Source: Pogona vitticeps
Lineage: Eukaryota > Chordata > Lepidosauria > Squamata > Agamidae
Direction of reading: 5' to 3'
NCBI RefSeq assembly: GCF_051106095.1
Contig: NC_135786.1
Coordinates: 26,067,001-26,131,000, forward strand
Length of the DNA stretch: 64,000 nt
Both the position numbers and the translations under genes were made by a program. This document shows positions 21,920 through 49,009 of the stretch, in pieces (within the stretch, counting starts at the first letter, position 1; each line of letters starts with the position of its first letter). Under the pieces are notes generated by a model. That model was given only the letters and a program-made list of their open reading frames with translations, had not been told where the DNA came from and did not search any database.

Positions 21920-23765
21920 ACTTCTTGTTGTTGTTACTTGCTGTCAAGTTGCTTCTGACCTAGGGTAATTCTTTGAATGGGAGATCTCCAAATTGTCCTG
22001 TCCTCAAACAGCCCTGCTTAGCTCTTGTAAACTCAAGCCAGTGGCATTCTCTAGGGAGTCAATCCATTTCATATATGGTCCTCCTCTTTTCCTGTTTCCT
22101 CCAACCATTCCTAGCATTCTTTTCTTTTCCAGAGAATCTTGTCTTCTCATGAGGTGCTCAAAGCAGGACAGTCTGTTTCATCATTTTTGCCACCAGAGAT
22201 AGTTCAGGCTTGACTTGATCTAGGACCCACTTGTTCATCTTTCTGGCAATGTAAGGTATCCGCAAAGGTCTCCTCCAGCACCACATTTTGAACAAATTAG
22301 TGTGTTTTCTGTCAGTTTTTTAAACTTTCCAGCATTCACACTCATATGTAGTGATCTGGAACACAAGATTTGTGGATGACCTTGGCCTTGGTCTCCACTG
22401 ACACATCCTTATACTTGATTATCTTTAGTTTCTTCATTGCTGCCTTTCTGAGTCTTCAGTCTCCTGATTTCTTAGCCACAGTCTCCATTTGGATTGATGA
22501 CTGAACCAAGAAATACAAGATCTTTATTTCGATTTCTTCATTGTCAAGGCTAAAATTGTGTAGTTCTTCTGTAGTTTTTATTTTTGTCTTAATGTTCACT
22601 TCAGACCTGCTTTGGCATTCCCCCCCCCCCGCTTCACTAAAAACCATTTCAAGTAATTGCTGCTTTCTGGCAGTAAGATGGTGTCATCTGCAAATCTTAC
22701 ATGATTGATGTTTCTTCCACTAATTCTCACTCTTCTCTCATCTGAATCTAATCTAGCTTTTTGTATGTTACGTTCTGAGTACAAATTGAACAAATAAGGG
22801 GATAAAATGCACCCTTCCATGACACCTTTGCCTCTCGGGAACTATTCTGACTCTCCATATTCTGCCCCAACAGTAGCTTTTTGTCCACAATACAGGTTAC
22901 ACATCAGGACAATCAAGTGCTGAGGTACACCCATTTTTTTTCAGAACAACCCATTGTTTCTCATGATCCACATAGTCAAAAGCTTTGCTGCAGTCCAGTA
23001 GTTCTCACCCTTGGGTAACCCAAGTGTTCTTGGACCACAACTTCCACAAGTGGTGGTAGAGGCTTCTAGGAATTGCAGTCCAGGAACACCTAGATTACCC
23101 AAGGTTGAGAACCACGGCTGTCGTCTATAAAGCATACACTGTTTTTCCTCTGAAATTATTTGGTGCACTTCAGTAACCAGTGGATACTTCCAATATGATC
23201 TCAAGCGCCTCTCCTTTTAAGAATCCATCTTGAATATCAGACACTTCTTGCTGTATATAAGGTACAAGCCTTTGCTGCAGCACCTTGAACAACACTTTGC
23301 TAACATGGGAAACTAAGTCAATGATACTATAATCACTCCTTAGCATCTCCTTTCTAGGGGATTGGAATATATAGAGAGAATTTCATGTCTGTGGACTATT
23401 GTTTTGTTTTCTATATTTGTTGGCATAGTGTTGTTAGGATTTTGACAAAGTCCATCTCTGTGGCTTGAAGCAGCTCTACCGGTATTCCATTTATCCCTAG
23501 TGATCTATTTCTTCCTACTGCTTTCAGAACAGCTTTCACTTCACTTTCTAGAACTGCAGGTTCTTTGTCACAGGATTCCTATTTAAAGGAGTTGGTCATT
23601 CTTTTATCTCATTTGTATAGGTTTTCAGTATACTGTCTCCACCTTCTCTTTAATTTCTCTTGGTCAGATAGTGGGCTTCACTGTTGCTCATTTAGCAATC
23701 CTAATCTAGGCTTCAATTTCTTGGATCTTCTGAAATAGATTTCTTGGTTTTCCCTTTTGTTAAAC
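21920..23765 (-). mobile_element. RTE-clade LINE (non-BovB lineage), 3' 1.8 kb, degraded
   Basis: Read on the minus strand it starts near the N-terminal side of the reverse transcriptase (LKRRWRQYTENLYK and GINGIPVELLQATE). It continues through GCILSPYLFNLYSE, the active-site block HVRFADDTILLPES and KIKTTEELHNFSLDNEEIEI, to the C-terminal RRQDSLEKKRMLG and a tail ending in (GTTACAACAACAAG)-type repeats at 21920. Stops and frameshifts are frequent. A short hAT-like MITE is inserted at 22996-23116. Confidence 0.85.
22996..23116. mobile_element. Short hAT MITE inserted in the RTE LINE
   Basis: The ends CAGTAGTTCTCACCCTTGGG and CCCAAGGTTGAGAACCACG are inverse copies of one another. The same family occurs at 44936-45071. 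Flanks GCTGCAGT and GCTGTCGT agree at 6 of 8 positions. Because it interrupts the LINE, it is the younger of the two. Confidence 0.7.
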
Positions 23766-23835
23766 ATAGACTAGTGGCAAAACTACAAGTGCTGATTCTC
23801 CATGAGTACTTGTTGGCAGAATGATTAGCATAAGG

Positions 23836-24065
23836 AGCCTCATGGTGCTTTGGTTAAACTGCAGTATTGCAGTGAAGGCTCTGCTAATGACCCTAGCTGG
23901 CTCAAGGTTGACTCAGCCTTCCAACCTTCTGAGGATGTAAAATTGAGTACCCAGCTCCCCAGGTGAGGGGGCAATGTGCAGCCTGCATAATTAAATTGGA
24001 ACCCCCCTCAGGAAGAACTTTTAGCACTATGAGGCTATATATAGGCAGAATGCTTTGCTTATAAG
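23836..24065 (+). repeat. tRNA-derived SINE (family with AATTAAATTG core)
   Basis: The body shows GAGCCTCATGGTGC, CTGCAGTATTGCAG, AGCTGGCTCAAGGTTGACTC, GCAATGTGCAGCCTGCATAA and a tail with GAATGCTTTGCTT. This layout matches a SINE family that is very common in squamates and differs from the Sauria type at 34488. Confidence 0.7.
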
Positions 24066-25128
24066 TAACATCAACAACACCTAAGAAAGCAGTGGTACCT
24101 TGTGCAAGGCACTGAGAAAGGAGTTGTGCAACAGCTTATTAAATGGATATCACTAAGGCTTTTTACAATAACTGCACAAGCAGAGTCAAAGCACTGGCCC
24201 TGACATTAACACAACATGAAAAACACAGTTTTTGGAATCCAAAGCTTTCTTCAAGTGAAACATCACTGAATAAAATCCTAGGAGACCACAGTAACTTAAC
24301 ATAAAAAAGACCAACACAGCCACTATCCTACATATATGGTTTCTGTTAGGGAAAAGGCAGCTGCTCATTTTAGTCATCCTTTTTTTCTGTGTAGCACCCC
24401 TTCTTTCACCTCACATTATTCTGTATAAAGTTTTCTTGTCCAGAATTAGAGGGAAGTATGTGGAGCCAAGTGGGGAGATATGGAAGAGTGTCAAGTCAGG
24501 ACATGCATAAGTTCAGTAAGAGAGTTTGAAAGAGATACAGGAGATACAACGGTTGTAGCTGCTGCACATTAACATACTGTCTAAACCGACCAAAGACTAA
24601 AATGGAAAAAAAAATGTTCTGAGAATAGAAAAATAACCTCTAATCATCAGGAGCTAGTATTTTAAAAATGGCATTTGCCAAAATAGTAAGATGCAAATTC
24701 TGCGAGCTGCTAAACCACATGGAAGAAGCTGTCAAACCGCAGGGATCTTCAGACTGCAACCCACTCTTTTCTCTCCATCCCCATATGAGTCACAAAGTAT
24801 AATCTGATACCTAAACACCTCGTATTGACTCTGCCATCTCTATTTTGGGACTGACTTCATAGCTAGTACATCTAGACAAATTTCTAGACCCGTATGCTTT
24901 CCCTACAACTTTTTTTGTGCCACATTGCCTGATAATGATTTCTGGAGAATTTGAAAGCCTGCACACTCTTCCAGACTTGTTTTTGGTCTTCATAAAGGCA
25001 GTCCCTGTTTGTATTATCAGATTTGTTAATTAACTTTCATTAATGAACAACACTTGGTTTGTCCCATAAATGTTTGTGTTTATGTATAATAATCATGTGG
25101 TATAACTGGAGTATCTAGAGAAAGAATA
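24066..25128. other. Intergenic DNA, no feature recognised
   Basis: No exon or bounded repeat was recognised. Open frames are short and on the minus strand only by chance. Confidence 0.4.
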
Positions 25129-26092
25129 CAGTGGTGCCTCGCATAACGTTTTTAATTGGTTCCAAAAAAAAAACCTTATGCGAAAAAAACTTTATGCGAA
25201 ACACCATTTCCCATAGAGATGCATTGGAAACCGGTTAATCCGTTCCAATAGGCACGGATTGCCGTCCTTAAGCGAAAAAACCCATAGGAAACATCGTTAA
25301 ACGATACAATGTATCCTCCATTGGAATGTATTGTAGCTGACTCAATAGGTTTCAATGGCTTTGCGAAGTCAATTTTTGCAAAATTAAGTGTGTCATAAAA
25401 GGGTCAAAAATGGTTTTAAATGCTTGGATTAGCTTCTGCACCCTCTAAAACGGATGCAAAAGTTAATTTGGCTTTGATCTGACTTTTCGTTAATTAATGG
25501 TGATTTTTTTTCCCCCAACTTTTGACAGCTGTCAAAATCTGACAGCTCCATTATTTCCTATGGGGGAAGAAAAAATTCACAAAAAATTAATGAAGACTCA
25601 GCAACTGTTCTAAATTCTTGGGTTCGTTAGAGGACCCCCTAAGTTGTGTGCAAACCTGATTTGGCATTGATCTGAACTTTCGTTAATTTTTTGTAAATTG
25701 TTTTCTCCCCCATAGGAAAGCATGGAGCTGTCAGATTTTGACAGGTCCATTGGTTCCTATGGGCCAAAAAACAAAAATTCACAAAAAATTAACGAAACGT
25801 CAGATCAAAGCCAAATCAGGTTTGCACATGACTTAAGGGGTCCTCTAACGAATCCAAGCATTTAGAACCGTTTTGGACCCTTCTAAGACACTTTTTAAAT
25901 TGAAAACAAAAAAACGTTAAGCGAAGCAGGGGACCTAAAACCAAAAACGTTAAGCGAAGCATGGTCCCAAAAACGCTATGCGAAAATCGCCCATAGGGAA
26001 AAACGTTATACGAAGCACAATCTGCCTCTGAAAAAATAAACGTTAAGCGAAAAAAACGTTAAACGAAGCAAACGTTAAGCGAGGCACCACTG
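25129..26092. mobile_element. Foldback Tc1/mariner-like DNA transposon, 964 bp
   Basis: It begins CAGTGGTGCCTCGCATAACG and ends CGTTAAGCGAGGCACCACTG, flanked by TA. The halves fold on each other: GCTTGGATTAGCTTCTGC at about 25420 pairs with the region around GAATCCAAGCATTTAG at about 25852, and TGACAGCTCC with GGAGCTGTCAG nearer the middle. No transposase is encoded. It is slightly diverged between its arms. Confidence 0.85.
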
Positions 26093-26314
26093 TATTGTGT
26101 CACCTAGATTCTGAAGAATATCGTCAAAAAGAATTTAAACATCTACCGTCTATAAACATATTCAGACCATTTGTCTAAATTACCTCAGACTGTCTCCAGT
26201 TTGTAGAGTTACTTTACAGCCATCAGCAGACTTTGGATGAGAAAATCCAGTTACTGAAGTGTGTTGCTAGACCACCCCAGAATAAGTACTGCAAAATTCC
26301 TCAGTTCCTTTGTT

Positions 26315-26557
26315 AGTAATAATTATTTAGTGCTGCCAAATTAGTTCTGACTTAATGGTGATCCTTTGCAGGCTTTTCTAGGTATAGGGCACTCCAAAGT
26401 GGTTTACCACTCCCTTCTTCCAAAGGTGCTTTTGGACTATGCAGCTTGCCCAAGGCTACACAGGCTGGCTCTTCTCCCAGGAGCCATGCTGGGGAATTGA
26501 ACTCTCAACTTCTGGTCCACAGTCAGATACTTAACTCACTGAGCTATCCATACAGTG
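26315..26557 (-). repeat. tRNA-derived SINE with RTE-type tail
   Basis: On the minus strand it has GAGCTCAGTGAGTTAAG-like A box, GAGTTCAATTCCCC B box, then CCTGGGAGAAGAGCCAGCC, GAAGGGAGTGGTAAACCAC and an end CCATTAAGTCAGAAC that matches the tails of RTE copies in this window. Confidence 0.7.
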
Positions 26558-28340
26558 TCTCTTACTATGGCCTCCTCCGAATTCCTCTGCAAATATTCCA
26601 TGTAGTACTAATGCTGTCAGGTATAACTAACACTGCCAACCAGAGGTGTCATCAGGACAGATCTTTGGGACAGCCACTACGACTGTTCAATAGTATTACA
26701 TAGGTTGTAGAACTGTATGGCAGAGTTCTTCAGAAAAGATCATGCCTGCCCTCTGGTGGAGAAGTCTTTTAAATAACAAATTCAAACTTGTTAATGTCTT
26801 CTTTTTTTAAGGGACCATGTAAAAAGCTACAAAACAATGTAAAATGTCAAGTTTTCCTGAACTATTCATTGGGTTACAACGACATACAAAAGTCAAAATT
26901 TTGCACAACTTGAAAGCGTGCAAATGTTTTTGTAGCCTTTTTGTTTGCCACCATCAAGATTTTTCCCAACTATGGATCTTACAGGTCAACACAGAAATCT
27001 TTGTTTTCTATTTACGCCGATCTCTGGAGAAGTGGAAAGTATACCCAGGCTAGAGGCCTTCAGGATTAAGCAAATGTCCTAGCTTCAAACATGTTATCTC
27101 TCTGGATGTTTGCAGCCTACAACTTCCATCTTCTATCATGGGCAATGGTGAGTGATGAGGGGAGGACTGCTTATTCCCCATCTCTGCTTTAAGCTACTGG
27201 AGGCTGCAAATCTAAGTAGGCTTCTACTGAAATGAACAGAATGCTGAGTAAATATATATGCAAGACTTCTTCCAGTTTAAGGAAGAGACCTGTAGGCAAC
27301 AGTGAACTAGCTTTAACACATGCCTGTATATCGATAGACTGATACGGTATTTTTATTTCTAAAATTCTTTTAAACCATCACACCTGAAGAAGCTCTTTGG
27401 GTTATTCAAAAGTTGTTCACCTCATATCAAACACTGGTTAATCCTAATAAAACCTATTATTTCAATTACCACGCAATGTCCTCCCTTGGCATTTCTCATG
27501 GATGAGTATGATTACCTCTCAGTTTGATTAATTCTTAGTTAAATGCTTGTCCTTGAATAATTTGCTGAGATAATATTCTAGGTCAGTAGTTTTAAAAATT
27601 GCAGGAGAAAACATGCATTCTGCTTGGCCCTCTCAAATCCATGGGATTCTAAAGATCTACAAAGCCTTCTCTTAAAGCCAAAACAAGGTTCGTCTGAGAA
27701 GGGATCTTCTTTAGAGAACCAACTGTTAAGCAGAAAACAGCCTGTTCTGGGCTACAAGATGGGAATGGTGGCACGGAACCTAAAACTCGCCCCATCGTCA
27801 CACAGGCTGTACTAAGAAATGGTTCATTTACTTAAAACTGTGTTTAAGAAAATAATATTCCTTTGATGCAGTCCCTCAGTTAGCCTACAGACAAACCATA
27901 TAGGGCTTTAAATTAATAATCAGAACTGAGCCTCAAGACAGGCAGCTAGGAGGGCACCATTTGGGCGGATTTTCCACTCCAATTCCCAGAATTTCTAAAA
28001 CATTCCTTCAGTAGAATTATGGGATTATCTGTCCACAGATATACTGTACACCACAGACACCTACATTTCACTCACCTAAAACAGACCCTGTCCTCTAGGC
28101 TGTCTTGGCCTCTTTTCTGTACAAAAAGGAAACTGCCCTAATATCTCCTGGAAAGCCTAGGTCCTAGTGGGTGTCCTCTATAGAGCTTAAGAGACAGGAA
28201 GACTACACCTCCCACAAAGAACTAGGTGAGGAAGCATTGGGGCGTTTTTCTTTTTGTATATATAAGTACGCCCGAGATAACCAAGAATATGGGGCCAGTT
28301 CTAGGCGAGTGAAAGGTAGGTGTGTATAGGTGTCTGGAGC
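26558..28340. other. Intergenic DNA, no feature recognised
   Basis: A short MITE-like scrap (CTACAACTTCCATCTTC) occurs at about 27117. No gene was recognised. Confidence 0.4.
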
Positions 28341-28587
28341 TGGCTGGATAGTTCATTAGTTTAGGTACCTGGTTGTGGAGCCAAGGGTTAGGAATTTTAT
28401 TCCCCACTGTGCCTTCTGTGAATAGAGTCAGCCTGTGTGGCCTTGGGCAATCTGCACAGTCCCAGGATGTCCCCAGAAGTAGTAAATGGTAAACCAAAGT
28501 TCTGAGTATTTTCTACCTGGAAAACCCTGAGGAGGGTTACCATAAGTCAGAATTGATTTGATTGTACTGTATGTGATTATTATTATA
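28341..28587 (+). repeat. tRNA-derived SINE with RTE-type tail
   Basis: It reads tRNA-like GGCTGGATAGTTCATTAG, a B box region ending TTATTCCCCACTGTGCC, then GGCCTTGGGCAATCTGC, a GGTAAACCAAAG block, AGGGTTACCATAAGTCAG and ATTATTATTAT at the end. Same family as 26315-26557. Confidence 0.7.
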
Positions 28588-29975
28588 GGTGTCTGTAGGC
28601 AGGAACTTGCAGAATTCTGCTTGGGGAATTATTGGAGAATTCTGGTAGCTGAGAGTCCAACACCCTCCCTGCCCTGAATGGCACAACCTTACTGACAGTG
28701 AGTGAAGCTGTTTTAATAGGGTGGCTATATATATACCCCCTGAAATAAGTGCCCATCTGTAATGTGGTTGTGTTATGAGTGACAGTGTGTGACAGAGTGT
28801 GCGTGGGTTCCAGAAAGACCAGCACCCCAGACCTGAGAAGAAGATGGAGAAATCGCAAGGGAAGATGGGATAGTGTGCCTAATACAGAGCTTCAAAAGAA
28901 GATGCAAGTTGCAGACAGAGACTGTTTCATTATTAATAAGAGACCGCTGTGTGGGCAAAGGTCTGGATTTTTGCAGTTGTTGTGCCCAGACAAGAGGGAA
29001 GTGAATGGGAGCAAGAAGTCCAAATATTACTAAAACTGGAGAAAGCAAGCTTAAGAAGCAGGAAGCAGGCTAGCTGAAGCCAAGTCTGTGGCAGATGGAA
29101 TAATCTGTACACATGAAAGGAAGCATTCCTGCATGACAACAGATTGTCTGCCCCCCCCCCCCCGCTTGTCCCAGCCCAGGTTTAGCCCACTAACACAGCC
29201 CACAAGGAAAAGACCTATAAGAAAGATAACCCAGGAAGAAACAGGTGGGCTTTGGAACAGCACTGGAACGACCCCCCCATCACCCTTTCTGAGGATTGAT
29301 CACCCTCAGAGAAGGGCCTTCTGGATAAGAGAGTATATCTTGTGTGAATGGGAAGTATGAAAGAGAGGCCTCTTGGTACCTTTCATCTTACATCCTATGT
29401 CTTATGTCTCATCAATAAATGTTACATGAATAGTGCTTAACCCAAAATTGTTGGTGTATGGTCTTCTTGTCAGTAGTCTGGCTGGGCTCTCGCTCTCTCC
29501 TCTCATGGTCTCTCTCCCCAGGATATAAAGAACAGGAACCCATTTGAGGTAACAGTTGCAGCATTTTGAACCAGCTGAAGTTCTGAATGCTCTTCAGAGG
29601 TGGTCCGGTGTAGAATGTCAAAACCACAAGGTAATTTTTTTCCCCATATGCGCCTGAGAAACTCGCTAGCCATTTAGATCTGCACTTTACACAAGGTGAG
29701 CATCTTGTTGCCCTCCCAAGGTTGTCACATTATAACTGCCATCAACCCCAGCCAACATATCAGTGGTGCACAACTATGGGAACTGCCCTCCAACAAACAC
29801 GTTGTTTCTTATGCTCTTACAGACTTGTTAAATGTAGAGGCCTTGTCCATAAAACGTGGCAAGCAGATACTAGGTGGGCCCGATTCACAGACCTTAATAT
29901 CCTACCAGTGAAATGGACATGAACTGGAACGCCCTGACTCTTCCTACCACCTCTTGCAAGCACCCATATAACAAG
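28588..29975. other. Intergenic DNA, unassigned
   Basis: A C-run interrupts the region at about 29152. The part 28590-29530 has a more balanced composition than its surroundings and an AATAAATG at about 29414, so it could be an old repeat, but no family could be named and no gene was recognised. Confidence 0.35.
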
Positions 29976-30090
29976 AAATAGCTCAGTGGTTTAGCCAGAC
30001 GTTGGGAGTTCGATTCCCCACTGTGCCTCCTTGACAGGGGCTGATTCTATGATTCATAGGATCCATTCCAGCTCTGCAGTTTTAAGATGC
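29976..30090 (+). repeat. tRNA-derived SINE, 5' part
   Basis: ATAGCTCAGTGGTTTAGCC (A box) and GGGAGTTCGATTCCCCACTG (B box) are well preserved, followed by ACAGGGGCTGATTCTATG and CCAGCTCTGCAGTTTTAAG. This is the short version of the family without the RTE tail. Confidence 0.7.
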
Positions 30091-31020
30091 TGGTGATGGT
30101 GATATGTATGCAAGCATAATATAGAGTGCTGCATGGAAATGCATACTAAATTTTGGGAAAGGACCCTTCAGGGATAATTTAAAAAGCTAAATTAATTTTT
30201 GATACAAGGACAGTTAATGTATGGAGGTTTGGCTATTCTAAACCCCATTCCCTTCCCTCTTAGTTGCAATATTAAGAGCCTGCTCTAAACCTTTCTTAGC
30301 CCCACACTCTCAACCTGTACCCTGGGGTCTCAGCCTTCAATAGCCTGGTAGGATTTTGTTTGCTATGGTCAATCCAGTTTCCAAACTGTAGCATTAACAA
30401 AATACTTACCAAGCGGTCGCACGTTCCTCTCTCAAATACACCTCTAAACCTGCAATGTATAGTTTGGAATTTGCATGTATTGTAAAAAGCAAACGCCAGC
30501 TTTAAAATATTCATATTAAGTTGAAATTCAATTAGAAAGAATCAGAATTCATTTCATTATTGCCTTTTTTTTATTTCTTTCTCCGTGGATCTGCTGGTGG
30601 CCAGGCACGGTAATGGAAGGATAACTGATTTTTCAATTGTCTTCTAACAGCAACTGTTAGTTCTGAATCTTCTTGCTGCTTCTTTCATGCAAGGAGTTTC
30701 ATGTCATCATAGTTCGGGAAAGAATAGAATAAATTAGAATTGAGCTCCCTCTCGATCCAAGAAAATCTTAGCCTCTAACACTATATCTCTTTGATAGTAA
30801 GCAGCGTTAAAGTCAACGACCCCGTGCCATGAGGCAGAATCAAGAAGATACGGCACCGGATCACGCACATTCTCAAAGCCGATGTTAAGCTTTTGTCGCG
30901 GTTATTCTGTTTTTCCAAATCAGCGATGATTAGAAAAAGTTTATTTGTGAGCCTGGAAGATGGCTATCCACAGGAATAGATATCGCTCTTTATTATTTCT
31001 ATCTCTGTAGTTGCCGAACT
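30091..31020. other. Intergenic DNA upstream of PIGT
   Basis: No repeat or exon was recognised. The sequence is AT-rich until about 31010, where the GC-rich PIGT promoter begins. Confidence 0.4.
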
Positions 31021-31157
31021 CTCAGAGAAACCTTTCATTGGCTGTTGGGACCGCCGAGGCGGAACTTTGGAACTTGGTGGTCGTTCGGCTGCTTCTGATT
31101 GGCTACCGGGAACCGGGCTGTGGGAGGAGGACCTTCGCCGTGGGGGGGCGGGGCGAG
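31021..31157 (+). promoter_or_regulatory. PIGT: PIGT promoter region with two inverted CCAAT boxes
   Basis: Two ATTGG motifs (31037-31041 and within GATTGG at 31097-31102) lie 55-120 bp before the start codon in a stretch rich in CG. No TATA box is visible. This is the pattern of a housekeeping CpG promoter. The exact start of transcription cannot be set from the sequence. Confidence 0.65.
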
Positions 31158-45839
<14,682 letters not shown>

Positions 45840-46098
45840 AGGCAGCTGATAGAATCATGTGTCAAGGCTTTAAGAATTCTATAGCTGGAACTTGGAGGGG
45901 CAAATCTGTGAAAGAGCAGGTGGCTAAGAAGAGTCTTTGTCCTCTTGTGCTTTCATAGCTAAGAGATCCACTGTTGCTTTTCTTGATTGATGCCAGTCCC
46001 AAACAACCTCTGTGCATGGGAGTGTAAATACAGAACATATGACCAAAACAGTTACTCTTTTAAGGGGTAACTTTTATGTTTTGTGGGGAAAGCCTGGA

Positions 46099-46104
46099 AA
46101 TAAA
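46099..46104 (+). terminator. PIGT: Candidate PIGT polyadenylation signal
   Basis: AATAAA 260 bp after the PIGT stop codon. A second AATAAA occurs at 46625-46630, so the 3' UTR could be about 0.28 or 0.8 kb. Confidence 0.6.
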
Positions 46105-46667
46105 TAGTCCTGTGCCTGAATTTCTCTTGCTTTTACCTTGCAGAACTGGAATCAGTTCATTACCCAGTTTGGTTTGGTTTCTCTTCACAATCATTGGCAT
46201 CCTTCTGTTGAAATCTTTTAAGCTGCCAAATGAAAGATGTAGCTGAATAATAGATCTTTGGAGAATCAGGAAAATAGTCACAAGTCAGAAAAGAAAAGAA
46301 AAGAAAGAAGATGGCGGCTAAAGAGAAAAGGCCATTGAATGAAAAGCCATAGTAGTGTTAGATTGTGCTGCTTGTGCAGGCATTACCATTTCACAAGCAG
46401 AGAGCAGGTTTTCTTTAGGAAAAATCACTATTTGTGCAACAGTGCTTATGGGAGCAGTGCACTCCTATGTTGCCACACTAGTTGGATTTTCCACTCAGTA
46501 GAAGCTTAATAGCATACTGGCTTAAGTAGTATTTATGTTTTCATAGCCATATAATTTTTGCATGTCATTTCTTGCCAGTTTGTAGAAAAGAGTAAGAGTT
46601 CCATGAAGCAATTGTGACAAGCGAAATAAAGCATTTAGGAATGCACATTGTGGCCAAGCTAAGAAGC

Positions 46668-46857
46668 AGTGTCATATAGTGGGTTAATGTGTCAAATTAG
46701 GACTCAGGAGACCTGGCTTCAAATCTCCACTTGTTCATGGAAGCTCATGGGGGGTTGGCAATGGTAAACCACACTCTAAACATCTCATAGACCTCAAAAA
46801 CCCTGTTAGGCTCACCAAAACTGGGAAGCGACTTGGTGGCACAGACCAACCCAACAG
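46668..46857 (+). repeat. MIR-like or tRNA SINE with RTE-type tail
   Basis: GTCATATAGTGGGTTAATG, GGCTTCAAATCTCCACTTG and GGCAATGGTAAACCACAC are followed by AACTGGGAAGCGACTTGGTG GCACAG, the tail shared with other SINEs here. Confidence 0.55.
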
Positions 46858-46927
46858 TGGCCAGATTGGGTAGAGGACATAAAGGAATGAAAGATAACCT
46901 ATATTGTGGTTCCAGTTTAGTTCACAT

Positions 46928-47036
46928 CAGTGATGGGAAATCTGATGACTGCAACTCTGCCAACCCTAGGAAATAGAGCTAGTGGTGAAGAATGCTGGAG
47001 ATTATAGTCCAGAATGTCATGTGTTCTCATCCCTGG
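46928..47036. mobile_element. Short hAT-like MITE, degraded
   Basis: CAGTGATGGGAAATCTG on the left is roughly inverse to TGTTCTCATCCCTG on the right, with CTGGAGATTATAGTCC between. The target duplication is not preserved. Confidence 0.45.
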
Positions 47037-49005
47037 TTTAGACCAAGTCATTTCGGGAACATATCTTGCTTCATGAGGGAGAAGCTGTCTCATTTAAAAA
47101 ACAAAAAACTAAAAGGAATGTTTAAGAAATAAATGTCTGTCATGGTTTTACATAGCTATTTATTTCACAAATTGCCAGAACACCACAAGCAACTGCATAT
47201 TCATGTTAGATGATGGCAATTCCACATTGGCAAGTAGGTTGGTAAAGAAGGGGTGGCTCTTACTGTTACTTCTCTGCCATTGGTTTTTGTTCTTACTACA
47301 GAGAAGGTGAACTTGCAGCATTGGCCCAAGTTCCCCAGTCCATTTGGTAGAAAGCAGGCTAATTTAAAAAAAAGGGGGGGGACTGATGTTTTTAATCCCC
47401 TGTGGCCAGAATAGGAACACAGGCTATTAGCCTCTTAGTTGGTTAGTAAATAAATGTGAAATCAACTATCATCTGTGGTCTCATTTATGACTGGTCATAC
47501 TCTGTTTGATTTATTCTGAATTTGGAATCCAATACATCTAATTCTCATATTTATGTATAATATATTTCTGGTAGCTTTCTAGTTGAGTGCAGTGTCTCCT
47601 ATCCACCAGGTGTTCCAAAAGCACGGTCATATATATTTTAGAAACAGAAATGTAAGATGTTGCCTTATGAGTGAACCATTGGTCTATCAGGCTCAATGTT
47701 GTGTGAAATGGGGTGCCCTCTGCTGGCAAGATAATTTTAGGGAATGTGTCATCAAATCTCAGGTGCTTGATGGAGGTTTTCTAGCCACAGCTTTGTTTTC
47801 CCTGTTGCTTTACCTACAAGCAGCTCATGATGAGAGTAGAGTAAGGCCACTGTACCTTCCCCGTGGGGGAAAGCGGCAAGACGAGTTAATCATTTTTAAC
47901 TCCCAAATGTTCTTAGAATTCTTGCCTTAAAGATGGCTGTCGTGCCCACATGGATCTGTTCGTAGCTGGAGCTGTTAGGACTTTCTGGGAGAACCTGGTG
48001 AGAAGTAGTCCTTTGCTGGAGAAAGGGTGGAGTGATCCCATTTCAGTCAATGATTCCAGGACATCCTGGGAGTGCTGAGAAGGGTGGTGCCACCTCCCAG
48101 TGGGGAACCATTGGAAGAATTCCTGTGTTATCTACAAACACTGAGGAGATTATACTGGGATTTTCCCCTTGTTTCCTTTTCTCTGGAGCAACAAGACCTT
48201 CTGAACCGTGCAGGGCTACTGGGTCCCCTTTCCAAGTGGCAATAGCACTCTTGGGAGTCCCAATTCTGTTTGGCAACGGGGAACAATCCTGCCTGTTCTC
48301 AGAGTTCACAGTTATGACTGGATAAGAATGCACACATGTGTTGACATACTTAAATTTTTTTCCTGGCAATGTCTATGAAGAAGCTTGACTCCATTTTGTT
48401 TTCTTCCTTTTTTAGTTTGAGGTGGCAGTGAAAAGCAACCATCAAAGTGTTGATTCATTTATCCCTTATTGTAATGAATGGGTTGTTTGCTGTATGAAAA
48501 GAGTTTGGAAAAGTTAGTTTTTTGATTAGCAGTTCTCAGAATCTCTTAGGCTTTCTAGAGGTTCTAGGAATTGTAGGCTTTCCGGAGCTGTGGTGTTTGA
48601 ACATATTCCCATATTCCTGTAGAGGAATATTCCCTTGATGAACATGCGGTGTATTCACATTTGGAGATTTAAAGTTATTATGGAGTGGACGTGGGAGGTC
48701 TACAACAGAATAGAGATGAAAGTGGGACCATTCTTAAGTATATAAAGTACAGTGGTGTTAAATACTCGAATATATTTTAAGACAGTAAATTTTTTTGTTT
48801 AATTATTGGAGGGGTTACACCTCCGTATTGCATAAATCAGGAGGAACAAACATCTCAGTGCTCATTATATTAGCACAATTTCACACACACACCCATCACC
48901 TCTGCTAACTCCAATACCAATCTCCCAGAGCGGGAAATATTGTAACTTGCCTTAAATGACAGGTGTTTTTTCCTGCCCACTCCCACCTGTTGCATATTCA
49001 TGAGC
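47037..49005. other. Intergenic DNA downstream of PIGT
   Basis: Nothing gene-like was recognised. A MITE-like scrap (TTCTAGGAATTGTAGGC) lies at about 48560 and short A/G runs at about 47370. Confidence 0.4.
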
Positions 49006-49009
49006 TAAG

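Noticed and set aside
28590-29530. Possible old solo LTR
   Set aside because: An AATAAATG and a fairly uniform composition were noted, but no matching ends or target duplication could be found, so no element is called.
29976-30090. Stand-alone tRNA gene
   Set aside because: A and B boxes are present, but no cloverleaf with anticodon stem can be formed and the flanks are those of a SINE.
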